Source: Actinophytocola sp035634895 (GTDB lineage Bacteria; Actinomycetota; Actinomycetes; Mycobacteriales; Pseudonocardiaceae). Taken from it: a stretch of 64,000 bases of DNA. The stretch spans positions 47,073 through 111,072 of the forward strand of contig NZ_DASQCC010000282.1 in the NCBI RefSeq assembly GCF_035634895.1, in the 5' to 3' direction. This document shows positions 19,401 through 25,670 of the stretch, one piece after another (within the stretch, counting starts at the first letter, position 1; the number at the start of each line of letters is the position of its first letter). Both the position numbers and the translations under genes were made by a program. The notes below the pieces were generated by a model, which was not told the origin of the DNA, did not search any database, and saw only the letters and a program-made list of their open reading frames with translations.

Positions 19401-19578
19401 CTGGCAGGCGAAGACCCTGGTCCTCCGATCGGACCTCCACCAGGGGCGGGGTGAGGACGGGCGTGCCTCCGATGAGCTCGAGCGGGCCATCGACCTGCTC
19501 GCCACGGTGGACTCGGCCGAGGCGGCGCGACTGCGTGGGGAACTGGCGCGAAATCGCGGGGACGCCATTATCAGCTGA
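16465..19578 (+). CDS. large AfsR-type SARP regulator (BTAD, NB-ARC, TPR)
   Basis: About 1037 aa. An OmpR-like DNA-binding domain begins ALRLLGPLELSIDRDEREIG; a BTAD follows (about residues 100-245, ending VLLEELGIEPGQGMRRLE). An NB-ARC ATPase has the P-loop ISGKGGVGKSTLALRV (about residue 330). The C-terminal 450 residues are TPR repeats (AMLYALGAMHLVHTRLADAE, LGVVRQRTGRLDNAETTL). This is the AfsR class of pathway or pleiotropic activator for specialised metabolism. GTG at 16465 follows GGAAG; a GTG at 16492, after GGGGA, is an equally good alternative. It sits between the GT4 gene and the peptide/OCD genes, so it probably activates region 2. Confidence 0.92.
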   Translation: MPSEENGENVLALRLLGPLELSIDRDEREIGGARQRVVLATLALNANRVTPIDQLIDAVWDNEPPTTARAQIQICISGLRRVLAGPGDTARIRTRSPGYLLEIAEGDLDTAQFAGLVASARAHVDADRMSEALAALRSALSLWRGPALAGLDSEVLRRSATQLEDDRQAAIMERVRLDLALGRHEEIVGELFALVKEYPLRERFHEFLMLALYRSGRQAEALEVCRRARAVLLEELGIEPGQGMRRLETAILNRDPALEIESTGRNTGARAAATLSEAQPAVPRRLPASIADFTGRQDQLAEIRQALADTDDGEARYGTRIVAISGKGGVGKSTLALRVAHELRDVYVDGHLYGDLESPLGQDRARGVLVRFLRALGVDGNAIPDDEEERADLYRSTMANKRVLVVLDGANSEDEIVPLLPAGTSCAVIVTSRVPLSGLPGANLVDIDVFDVDRSLEMLRKIIGGERAAAEEDSAVELVTLCGGLPLAIRIAGARLASRPHWRIDVLVARLRNSVRRLDELTYRGLVLRSNIDLSYRTLSPTARRLFRLFALTTTHDFPAWTAAPLLDIDPFDAFEVVERLVEAQLLDTVQYPGENLRYRFHDLIRVFATERLHEEEPDDERVLAVERLLGAWLARAEHAHRKEYGGDHTIVHSAAPRWHGAAELEDIDDMGDHVEWLESERRSLVTAVHLAADHGMTDLCWDIALTSVTLFEIKGHFDDWRETAQRALAATEESGDRRGHAAMLYALGAMHLVHTRLADAERCYSAALATFEGEGDEHGCALVLRSAAMVDRLRSRDRDMLAKFEAALEKMRAVGDPVGEAHVLQNLAKVSIDKGDLDQAHDMLETALDRFRGVGYLRGEAQALSRFAEVHLLNNQVEHAHQALNQVLLIVRDLGDRIGEAHALYLLGVVRQRTGRLDNAETTLQHALSLAQQVGEHVVAGMVHYALGEIALARGQGAAGADHVDAAYTLFTELGSTVWQAKTLVLRSDLHQGRGEDGRASDELERAIDLLATVDSAEAARLRGELARNRGDAIIS

Positions 19579-19667
19579 CACAAGAATGCGACGAAAGCGC
19601 AATCCCTCCGACTTCGACTGCGCTGTCGCCGCTTCTTCTTTTGTTCCGTTCGTGGTGCCGACCAGGC

Positions 19668-19805
19668 TCAGCACGGGGTCGATGAGCCCCAGGGGCAGTC
19701 CGCACTCGCGACACCTGTGCTGGTCACGAAGGCCGACGAGAACATCGCGGTCAGGCCGAGCAGCAGGGCGGCGATGGACAGGGTGACGCGGCGAATGGCA
19801 GACAT
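19668..19805 (-). CDS. short secreted peptide precursor
   Basis: 45 aa from an ATG with a strong CTGGAGGG Shine-Dalgarno eight bases upstream. Residues 1-35 are a classical signal peptide: basic MSAIRR, a hydrophobic core around LSIAALLLGLTAMFSSAF, and a probable cleavage site after GVASA. Cleavage would release DCPWGSSTPC, ten residues with two Cys that could form one disulfide ring. No homologue comes to mind. Convergent with the large SARP and divergent from the OCD-like operon. Could be a signalling or bioactive peptide, or simply a small exported protein of the kind actinomycetes often carry. Confidence 0.65.
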   Translation of the reverse strand: MSAIRRVTLSIAALLLGLTAMFSSAFVTSTGVASADCPWGSSTPC

Positions 19806-19884
19806 GAGCAAGCCCTCCAGAGGCTGTTGTTTTTGGTTCTTTCTGCGGGAACCCCGCTCGAGAACCACTCAACAGCCGCTCGCC

Positions 19885-19934
19885 TTTGACCAGCATTCAA
19901 TGGCTTTAAGAACCGCTATCGCCCGGCGATAGCG
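19885..19934 (+). promoter_or_regulatory. promoter with palindromic operator upstream of the OCD-like operon
   Basis: TTTGAC (19885-19890) and TAAGAA (19907-19912) are 16 bp apart and resemble a vegetative promoter. Immediately downstream, over the expected transcription start, lies a near-perfect palindrome CGCTATCGCC-C-GGCGATAGCG (19914-19934). This is a standard place for repressor blockage. The OCD-like ATG is at 19978. Confidence 0.6.
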
Positions 19935-19977
19935 CGGGGATAAGGCCGAAGTAGCGCGCCGGACGAGATTTACGCAC

Positions 19978-20883
19978 ATGTCAGGCGAACAGGGACCAGA
20001 GACCGCGCTGCTGCTGCGTGCCCACGAGGTGGAGAGCGCGCTGGAGGTCATCGACCCGGTCGCGGTGCTCGCCGAGCAGCTGATCGGACGAGCCGTCGGC
20101 CGGCCGCACCCGCGCGGGCGCCTGCGCCCCTGGTGCGACAGCGGCGAGTTCGTGGTGCTCGACCACCCCGACGCGACGCCGCCGTGCGTGTTGCCCGCGC
20201 ACAGCCTGCACATGGCGCAGGCCGCGGCCCTCACCGCGGTGGCCGCGCGGGAGCTGCTGCCGGCCGGCGGCGTCACGGTCGCCGTGCTCGGCTCCGCCGA
20301 CACCACCCAGCCCCAGCTGCCGGTGATCGCCAGGCACGTGCCGGACATCAGCCATGTCGCGCTGTGCCTGGCAGGCGGTCCGGCGGCGATCGACCCGAGA
20401 CTCGCCGACCTGCTGGAGCTGTCGGGCATCCGGCTCTCGGTGGTGGACACGCTCGCCGACGCGGTGTTCGGCGCCAACCTGGTCGTCGCCACCAACCACA
20501 GCGCGCCCCGCCAGAACCTGGACAACCTGCGGATCGGGCAGCTCGCCCGCGGCGCGGTGCTGGTCGGCGCGACCGGCAAGGACCCGCCCGCCGAGCTGGT
20601 CGACCGGGTGGACCAGGTGTTCGTCGACGACCTCGGGCTGCTCGCCGCTCACCTCGACCGTCACGTGGTGGCCGCGCACCTGGCCGGCCACCCCGGCGGC
20701 CCGGACCGGCGGATCACCGCGGACCTGCCCCAGCTGCTCACCGGCCGGCACGCCGGCCGCCTGCGCATCGACGACGTCGTGCTGGTCGAGCTGCTGGGCG
20801 TGGACGAGCCCAACGTCGAGCTGGCCTACCGGATCTACGAGGGCGCCAAGCGCACCGGCCTCGGTGAACGGATCACCGACTGA
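19978..20883 (+). CDS. degenerate ornithine cyclodeaminase/mu-crystallin-like protein
   Basis: 301 aa, slightly shorter than the usual 320-350. The overall order fits the family: N-terminal dimerisation part (VESALEVIDPVAVLAEQLIG), the ALTAVAARELL helix, and a Rossmann domain with DNLRIGQLARGAVLVGATGK near the end. The dinucleotide loop reads VLGSADTTQPQLPVI rather than GxGxQ, and the usual (T/L)xxRTAA arginine region reads HMAQAAALTA, so NAD binding and carboxylate recognition may be changed. Family members deaminate or reduce amino and imino acids; activity here is uncertain. First gene of a three-gene operon with the OvmZ-like and SARP genes. Confidence 0.7.
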   Translation: MSGEQGPETALLLRAHEVESALEVIDPVAVLAEQLIGRAVGRPHPRGRLRPWCDSGEFVVLDHPDATPPCVLPAHSLHMAQAAALTAVAARELLPAGGVTVAVLGSADTTQPQLPVIARHVPDISHVALCLAGGPAAIDPRLADLLELSGIRLSVVDTLADAVFGANLVVATNHSAPRQNLDNLRIGQLARGAVLVGATGKDPPAELVDRVDQVFVDDLGLLAAHLDRHVVAAHLAGHPGGPDRRITADLPQLLTGRHAGRLRIDDVVLVELLGVDEPNVELAYRIYEGAKRTGLGERITD

Positions 20884-20921
20884 GACATCGACAAGCCATC
20901 ACACACGAACCGGAGCAACAC

Positions 20922-21641
20922 ATGGCGAGGCGGAACGGACGATCCGACGACAGCGACCAGCCGACGTGCCGCAGCCGGCGGCACGAGCCCGGCGAGACCT
21001 GCCCGGTGTTGCCCGGGCTCCACGTGTGCGCGGCGTGCCGGGACGTCGCCGAGGAGACGCTGGTCGAGCTGCCCGCGCTGTTCGACCTGGGTGCCTACGC
21101 GGCGCCGCCGCCGGACTGGGTGAACGAGACCTGGCCCTACGGCGCCATCCTGTGCGAGCCCGCGATCTCGGTGCGCGCGGAGGTCCTGGCCGTCCTCGCC
21201 TCCTGGTGCGGGCGCGTCATGGGCGAGCGCCGCGTCGGTGGGCCGGCGGAGTCGGACATCCGCAGGTTCGTCGGCTTCCTCGGCATCCACCTGCACTGGC
21301 TCTGCCGGCACCCGGCGGCGCCGGACCTGGTGGACGACCTCGCCTACCTGTCCGCCTCGGTCAGCGCGGCGATGCGGCCGGACACCGGGTTCCGGGCGGC
21401 CGTCGGCAGCTGTCCGCACCCGGCGTGTGAGCGCCCCGTGCACGCGGAGGCGTACCTGGAGGGCGCCGAGCCGTACGAGGTCGCGTGCGAGGCGGGGCAC
21501 GTGTGGGCGCCGGAACGCTGGCACGCCATGGGCGGCGGCGACCGTGCCGGCGGCAACGGTGTGCGGGGGCACACGAATGGGAACGGCCATTCGATCAGCC
21601 GGCTGAAGGACAGCCGACCACATCAGCAGAGCGCGGACTGA
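20922..21641 (+). CDS. zinc-finger OvmZ-like protein
   Basis: 239 aa. The N-terminal 45 residues hold Cys residues in C-x8-HEPGETCPVLPG and HVCAACRD, a zinc-ribbon-like start followed by VAEETLVELPALFDLG, a pattern seen in actinobacterial proteins named after OvmZ (oviedomycin cluster) and in phage-related hypotheticals. A second set of Cys/His (SCPHPACERPVH, VACEAGHVWAPERW) forms another possible metal site. The tail is Gly/Asn/His-rich. It lies 38 bp after the OCD-like gene and 9 bp before a SARP. Possibly a regulatory partner of that SARP; this is inference from position. Confidence 0.65.
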   Translation: MARRNGRSDDSDQPTCRSRRHEPGETCPVLPGLHVCAACRDVAEETLVELPALFDLGAYAAPPPDWVNETWPYGAILCEPAISVRAEVLAVLASWCGRVMGERRVGGPAESDIRRFVGFLGIHLHWLCRHPAAPDLVDDLAYLSASVSAAMRPDTGFRAAVGSCPHPACERPVHAEAYLEGAEPYEVACEAGHVWAPERWHAMGGGDRAGGNGVRGHTNGNGHSISRLKDSRPHQQSAD

Positions 21642-21650
21642 GGAGGCGTC

Positions 21651-22454
21651 GTGCGAATCGAGATCAACGTGCTCGGGCCCCTCGACGTCTCGATCGGCGG
21701 TGTCTCGATCGTGCCGACCGCGAGCAAGCCGAGCAGGCTGCTCGCCATGCTCGCGCTCAACGCGGGCCACGTCGTCACCACGGCGGCGCTGACCGCGGAG
21801 ATCTGGGACCGCAGGCCGCCGCCGAGCGGGGTGCCGACCCTGCGTACCTACGTGCTGAAGCTGCGGCGGATGCTCGACCGCGCGCTGGCGGGTGAGCACG
21901 GCACGACGTCGAAGGACATCCTGATCACCCGCCGCTCCGGCTACCTGCTGGACGTGGCGCCGAGCGCCGTCGACGCCATCCGGTACGACCAGCTGTCGGT
22001 CGCCGGCCATGACGCGGTCAACAACGGCGACCACGAGACCGCGTCGCGGACGCTCGGCGAGGCCCTGCGGCTGTGGCGCGGCCCGGTGCTCGCCGACGTG
22101 GCTCCCGGCCCACAGCTCGGGATCGAGGCCATGCGGCTGGAGGAGACCCGGCTCGGCGACCTGTACCTGCGGATCGCGGCGGACCTGCGGCTCGGCCGGC
22201 ACCACCAGCTGCTCGGGGAGCTGGCCACCCTGTGCGCGCGGCACCCGCTGCTGGAGAACTTCTGCGCACAGCACATGATCGCGCTGTACCGGTGCGGCCG
22301 GCAGAGCGAATCGCTGAACGCGTTCCGGCGATTACGCGCCACCATGGTGGATCAGCTCGGCGTCGAACCGTCGATCAAGGTGCGCCGGCTGCATCACGGC
22401 ATCCTCACCGGCCACGCGAGCACCGACGAGGACGACCTCGTGTTCAACGGTTGA
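21651..22454 (+). CDS. small SARP-family transcriptional activator
   Basis: 267 aa from a GTG with AGGAGG upstream. It has only the two core SARP domains: OmpR-type winged helix (INVLGPLDVSIGGVSIVP, AEIWDRRPPPSGVPTLRTYV) and BTAD (LRLWRGPVLADVAPGP, QHMIALYRCGRQSESLNAFR, QLGVEPSIKVRRLH). This is the pathway-specific type (ActII-ORF4/RedD class). It ends the operon begun by the OCD-like gene and faces the AhpD/FAD operon. Presence of both a large and a small SARP within 6 kb strongly marks a specialised-metabolism locus. Confidence 0.92.
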   Translation: MRIEINVLGPLDVSIGGVSIVPTASKPSRLLAMLALNAGHVVTTAALTAEIWDRRPPPSGVPTLRTYVLKLRRMLDRALAGEHGTTSKDILITRRSGYLLDVAPSAVDAIRYDQLSVAGHDAVNNGDHETASRTLGEALRLWRGPVLADVAPGPQLGIEAMRLEETRLGDLYLRIAADLRLGRHHQLLGELATLCARHPLLENFCAQHMIALYRCGRQSESLNAFRRLRATMVDQLGVEPSIKVRRLHHGILTGHASTDEDDLVFNG

Positions 22455-22508
22455 CCGGAAGTGCCATGCACGGTGGCGCGCCGACGGCCGTCACCGTCGG
22501 CGGGTCGG

Positions 22509-23054
22509 TCACTCGTCGAGGAGCTGGTTCAGGCCGGCGTAGCCCACCTTCGACAGCCGCTCGCCGGACTCCGCGAAGTAGTCCGGCCCTGCCTTGATGC
22601 CATGCCCCTCGACCATCCGGTTCATGAAGTTGAACAGGGCGCACACCATCACCGCGTAGTGCAGGGCGCGTTCGTCCCAGCCCGCGGCGAGCACCTCCTC
22701 GGCGTCGGCACGGGTGACCGAGGCCGGGCCGCGGGTGAGCTTGGCCGCGTACCGCAGCACCGGCCGCATCTTGTCGCCGACCGGGGCGGCGTCGAGGTCG
22801 TCCAGTGCGGCCGGGACCGCACCCTGGATGATCCCGCACACCTCGGCGGTCACGGTGTGCACGCCGTGGCAGTAGTCGCACGCGTTGACGCCGGACACGT
22901 ACGCGGCGATCAGCTCACGCTCGGCGGCGGAGAACGGGGAGGGGCCGCGCATCAGGATCTCGTGGAAGTCGAGCAGCGGCCTGGAGGTCTCCGGGTAGAG
23001 CCGGAAGACGTCCATCAGCTTCGCGTCGTCGGGCAGTGAGCTCAGGTAGGACAC
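22509..23054 (-). CDS. AhpD/carboxymuconolactone decarboxylase-like protein
   Basis: 181 aa from a GTG right after GGAGGAACA. The redox motif NACDYCHGVH (CxxC plus downstream His) is typical of AhpD-type peroxidase-related proteins in the carboxymuconolactone decarboxylase superfamily. They are mostly small helical oligomers that reduce peroxides or act on unusual substrates in biosynthesis. Last gene of the overlapping four-gene operon 25408-22509; its start lies inside the preceding gene (13-base overlap). Confidence 0.82.
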   Translation of the reverse strand: MSYLSSLPDDAKLMDVFRLYPETSRPLLDFHEILMRGPSPFSAAERELIAAYVSGVNACDYCHGVHTVTAEVCGIIQGAVPAALDDLDAAPVGDKMRPVLRYAAKLTRGPASVTRADAEEVLAAGWDERALHYAVMVCALFNFMNRMVEGHGIKAGPDYFAESGERLSKVGYAGLNQLLDE

Positions 23055-23566
23055 TGTTCCTCCACGGTTCTGGTGATCTCCTCGCGCCGAAGCCAGCATG
23101 CGACCAGGTACACCCGCTCGGCATCGTTTCCCGTGCGCAGCGCCGGCGCCAGGTCGCGGGCCGCGGCGAACGCCGTCGTGGCGGCGGCCCACTGCTGGCG
23201 CAGCGCGGCCGACCGCTCGCCGGGTCCGGCCAGGACCTCCGCGAAACCGGTTCTCGCGGCGCGCCAACGGTCCGCGCCCGCGGCCAGCGCGGCGGCGAAG
23301 GTGTGGTCGTCCCTGGCGTCGTGACGGAGCTGGTCGACGTACATGGTCGCCGAGGCGGGGTCGGTGGCCGGTCCCCCGCTCGCCACGCCCAGCCCGGCGA
23401 GCAGCCGCTCCGGGCCGAAACCCATGAGCAGCACACCGATCTCGGTGTCCGGGTCGTCGTCGACGGCGGGCAGGGAGAAGACGGTGTCGTAGGGCTCAGT
23501 GGACTTAGAGGGCTCAGAGGGCTCAGAGGGCTCAGAGGGCTCAGAGGGCTTAGAGGGCTCGGACAC
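23042..23566 (-). CDS. unknown protein with N-terminal SEP tripeptide repeat
   Basis: 174 aa from a GTG inside the end of the FAD gene. Residues 2-26 are a Ser-Glu-Pro repeat (SEPSKPSEPSEPSEPSEPSK) encoded by a 9-bp tandem DNA repeat. The rest is helical and acidic, with FGPERLLAGLGVASGG, a YVDQLRHDARDDHTFAAAL segment and a C-terminal DAERVYLVACWLRREEI. No family recognised. It overlaps the upstream (FAD) gene by 17 bp and the downstream AhpD gene by 13 bp, so it is translated with them and probably belongs to the same pathway. Confidence 0.65.
   Translation of the reverse strand: MSEPSKPSEPSEPSEPSEPSKSTEPYDTVFSLPAVDDDPDTEIGVLLMGFGPERLLAGLGVASGGPATDPASATMYVDQLRHDARDDHTFAAALAAGADRWRAARTGFAEVLAGPGERSAALRQQWAAATTAFAAARDLAPALRTGNDAERVYLVACWLRREEITRTVEEQCPT
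23493..23560. repeat. 9-bp tandem repeat (GGCTCAGAG)
   Basis: Four exact GGCTCAGAG units (23511-23546) flanked by degenerate units such as GGCTTAGAG. It lies over the 3' end of the FAD gene, whose stop codon falls in one degenerate unit, and encodes the SEP tripeptide repeat of the next protein. Copy number is likely to vary between strains. Confidence 0.85.
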
Positions 23567-24863
23567 GCTGCGCCACGCCCTCCCGCACCTGGGCGGCGAT
23601 CGCGCCGGCGATCCGCGCGGTGGCCACCCGGTGCCCGTCGATGTTGCGGGCCGCCGGGCCGAGCACCATGCACGCGGCCGCACCGGCGGCGTACACCCGT
23701 GGCGCGTGCCGGTAGGCGAGCGTCCGCTCGTCGAGGTCCGGCCAGCCGTCGCGGGCACCGACGGACGCCTCGGGCAGCAGCCCGGTGCCGATCGACGGTG
23801 TGGTGCCGAGTGCGAGCAGGACCTGGTCGCCCGTCACCCGGCGACCGTCGGCCAGCTCGACGTGCCCGTCGCCGACGGCACGGATCCCGTTGCCGCGGTG
23901 CACGGTCAGCCGGCCGTTCGCTTCGGCGGCGGTCAGCAGCGGCTGGAACTCGAACATCACCGACGCCCGCCGCTCCCGGCTCATCAGCGCGAGCCGCTCC
24001 GCCCACGGCACCTGCCGTGCCTGGCCGCCGAAGCGGGCCCGGCCCTCGGCGCGGAAGAACGAGGCGTTGACGTCCGAGCACTGGTAGCGCTCAGTGTCCT
24101 TGCGCAGCACCCAGTCCACGCGCGCGCCGCGGTCGAGCGCGTTGTGGATCAGGTGTGCCGCGGTCAACCCGGCGCCGACGACCGCGACGTGCCCGGCATC
24201 CGGGTGCACCGGCTCGTCCCAGTACCCGACCGCGTTCGGCCGATCGCCGGACCACCAGCTCGCCGGCGCGTCCCGCCGTTCCTCGCCGAGGCACAGCACG
24301 ACGTGCCGCGCCTCAATCGTGAAGTCCCCGCCCCGCACCAGGACCCGGTCGGCGCCCGGCTCGACCGAACCGACCTCGCCGAGCCAGAGTCGTTGTGGAA
24401 CCTGGTGAATCACCGAGGTGTGCCGGCAGTAGGCGTCGAACACGTCCACCGGCACGACCGAGCGGTGCCCGGCCTGCGACATCCGGATCTCCCGGCGCTC
24501 CACCGAGGTCAGCAGTGACCAGTGCATCCGCGCGAAGTCACGCAGCTCGCAGTCGCGATAGCCCTCCACGCCGGGATGGTGTTCGTACGGCGAGCGCAAC
24601 ACCCGCTGGTTCAACCGGTCCACCCGGCCGAGGAACCGGGCGACCGGCGCACCGTCGCGGTCGATGATGACGACATCGCGCACCCCCACGTGCCACAACG
24701 CGGCCGCGACCGCGAGTCCTGCCGGGCCGGCGCCGACGATGACGACGTCGGCGCCGGTGGGAGGTGGCGGCGACCCGTCCGGGACCTGGGGCGCGGAGAA
24801 CGCGGGCCAGTCCCGGTGCCGTGGCGAGTCGAGCAGTCGGGGGTGGGGAAGGAACCTGGTCAC
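23550..24863 (-). CDS. FAD/NAD(P)-binding oxidoreductase, flavin monooxygenase-like
   Basis: 437 aa from a GTG overlapping the stop of the preceding gene (GTGA). Two Rossmann motifs are visible: ADVVIVGAGPAGLAVAAALW near the N-terminus (FAD) and GHVAVVGAGLTAAHLIHNAL mid-protein (NADPH). The layout, with YRDCELRDFARMHWSLL and a C-terminal ARNIDGHRVATARIAGAI, resembles N-hydroxylating and class B flavoprotein monooxygenases (SidA/IucD relatives). Substrate unknown; an amino-acid-derived compound is possible given the PLP and OCD-like neighbours. Part of the overlapping operon with the two unknowns and the AhpD gene. Confidence 0.82.
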   Translation of the reverse strand: MTRFLPHPRLLDSPRHRDWPAFSAPQVPDGSPPPPTGADVVIVGAGPAGLAVAAALWHVGVRDVVIIDRDGAPVARFLGRVDRLNQRVLRSPYEHHPGVEGYRDCELRDFARMHWSLLTSVERREIRMSQAGHRSVVPVDVFDAYCRHTSVIHQVPQRLWLGEVGSVEPGADRVLVRGGDFTIEARHVVLCLGEERRDAPASWWSGDRPNAVGYWDEPVHPDAGHVAVVGAGLTAAHLIHNALDRGARVDWVLRKDTERYQCSDVNASFFRAEGRARFGGQARQVPWAERLALMSRERRASVMFEFQPLLTAAEANGRLTVHRGNGIRAVGDGHVELADGRRVTGDQVLLALGTTPSIGTGLLPEASVGARDGWPDLDERTLAYRHAPRVYAAGAAACMVLGPAARNIDGHRVATARIAGAIAAQVREGVAQRVRAL

Positions 24864-25408
24864 CCGATGACGGTGACCGGCACGATCACCTCGATCGTCG
24901 GGCGCTGCGGCATTCCGTTGGTCACCATCTGCTGCAGCAGTTCCTCGGACTTCTCGGCGCTGTCGGAGGAAACCGGGCTGTAGCGCGCATGCGCGTACGC
25001 GGGCCGGCGGCCCTCGGTCTCGATCGAGTAGACCTTGAGCACGGCCTCGCCGGGGCGCACCTCGCCGTCGAAGAACGTGATCCTGCGCTGGTCGGGAGTC
25101 AGGAAGGTCTTGCTGAACTGGCGGGACAGCACCATCGCCTCGTCGCCGTCGACGATCGTGGTGTTCTCGTCGGTCGTGACCTGCATTGCCACCCAGGTCT
25201 GGTCTGTCAGGTTCGTCTCGGACTTGATGATCTGCCAACGGCCTGGTTCGGGCAGGTTGATCGAAACAGATACGTCGTAGTCGACCGCGTCAATAGCACC
25301 GGAGATCATCAGTACCCGGCGCCGAACGTCGGCGACGCCCGCCATCTGGATGTCCCTGGCCCGCACTCGACCAGATACATCCAGCCCGGGCACTTCTAAT
25401 GAAGCCAT
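24860..25408 (-). CDS. unknown protein heading the FAD operon
   Basis: 182 aa from an ATG with GGGAGGGAATGAGGG upstream. Beta-rich and acidic, with DYDVSVSINLPEPGRWQII, VAMQVTTDENTTIVDGDEA and a C-terminal RPTIEVIVPVTVIG. No signal peptide, membrane helix or recognised motif. Composition of a single compact beta domain. It is the first gene of the minus-strand operon and is divergent from the PLP enzyme across a 262-bp gap. Its function is probably tied to the flavoenzyme it is translationally coupled to. Confidence 0.6.
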   Translation of the reverse strand: MASLEVPGLDVSGRVRARDIQMAGVADVRRRVLMISGAIDAVDYDVSVSINLPEPGRWQIIKSETNLTDQTWVAMQVTTDENTTIVDGDEAMVLSRQFSKTFLTPDQRRITFFDGEVRPGEAVLKVYSIETEGRRPAYAHARYSPVSSDSAEKSEELLQQMVTNGMPQRPTIEVIVPVTVIG

Positions 25409-25592
25409 GCCCTCATTCCCTCCCAGAAGGTTTCAGCAGAACGCCAAAATGACCAAGTCGACCCAGCCTCGCACATTTTCCGGAGCCGCTCAACACCCAA
25501 CCACGCAGCGTGTTCGGCGCCGATGAACACACTCTGTACACAACAACCGATCATCATCAGGACCGCATCCTGGGAGAGCGGATCGTATAGCG

Positions 25593-25612
25593 GAATGTAT
25601 TACCGTACATTC
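25593..25612. promoter_or_regulatory. palindromic operator candidate upstream of the PLP gene
   Basis: Perfect inverted repeat GAATGTA-TTACCG-TACATTC in the 262-bp divergent gap, 58 bp before the PLP-gene ATG. Its low GC relative to surroundings and position suggest a repressor or autoregulatory site. The rest of the gap (25409-25670) holds no gene I can support. Confidence 0.5.
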
Positions 25613-25670
25613 GCGACACCTTGTCCGCAGATGAGGTGAGAGCCAGTCGGGGCAGCCAGAAGGAGAGCGG

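Noticed and set aside
23493..23560. CRISPR-like direct repeats
   Set aside because: The units are 9 bp with no spacers and encode an in-frame SEP repeat.
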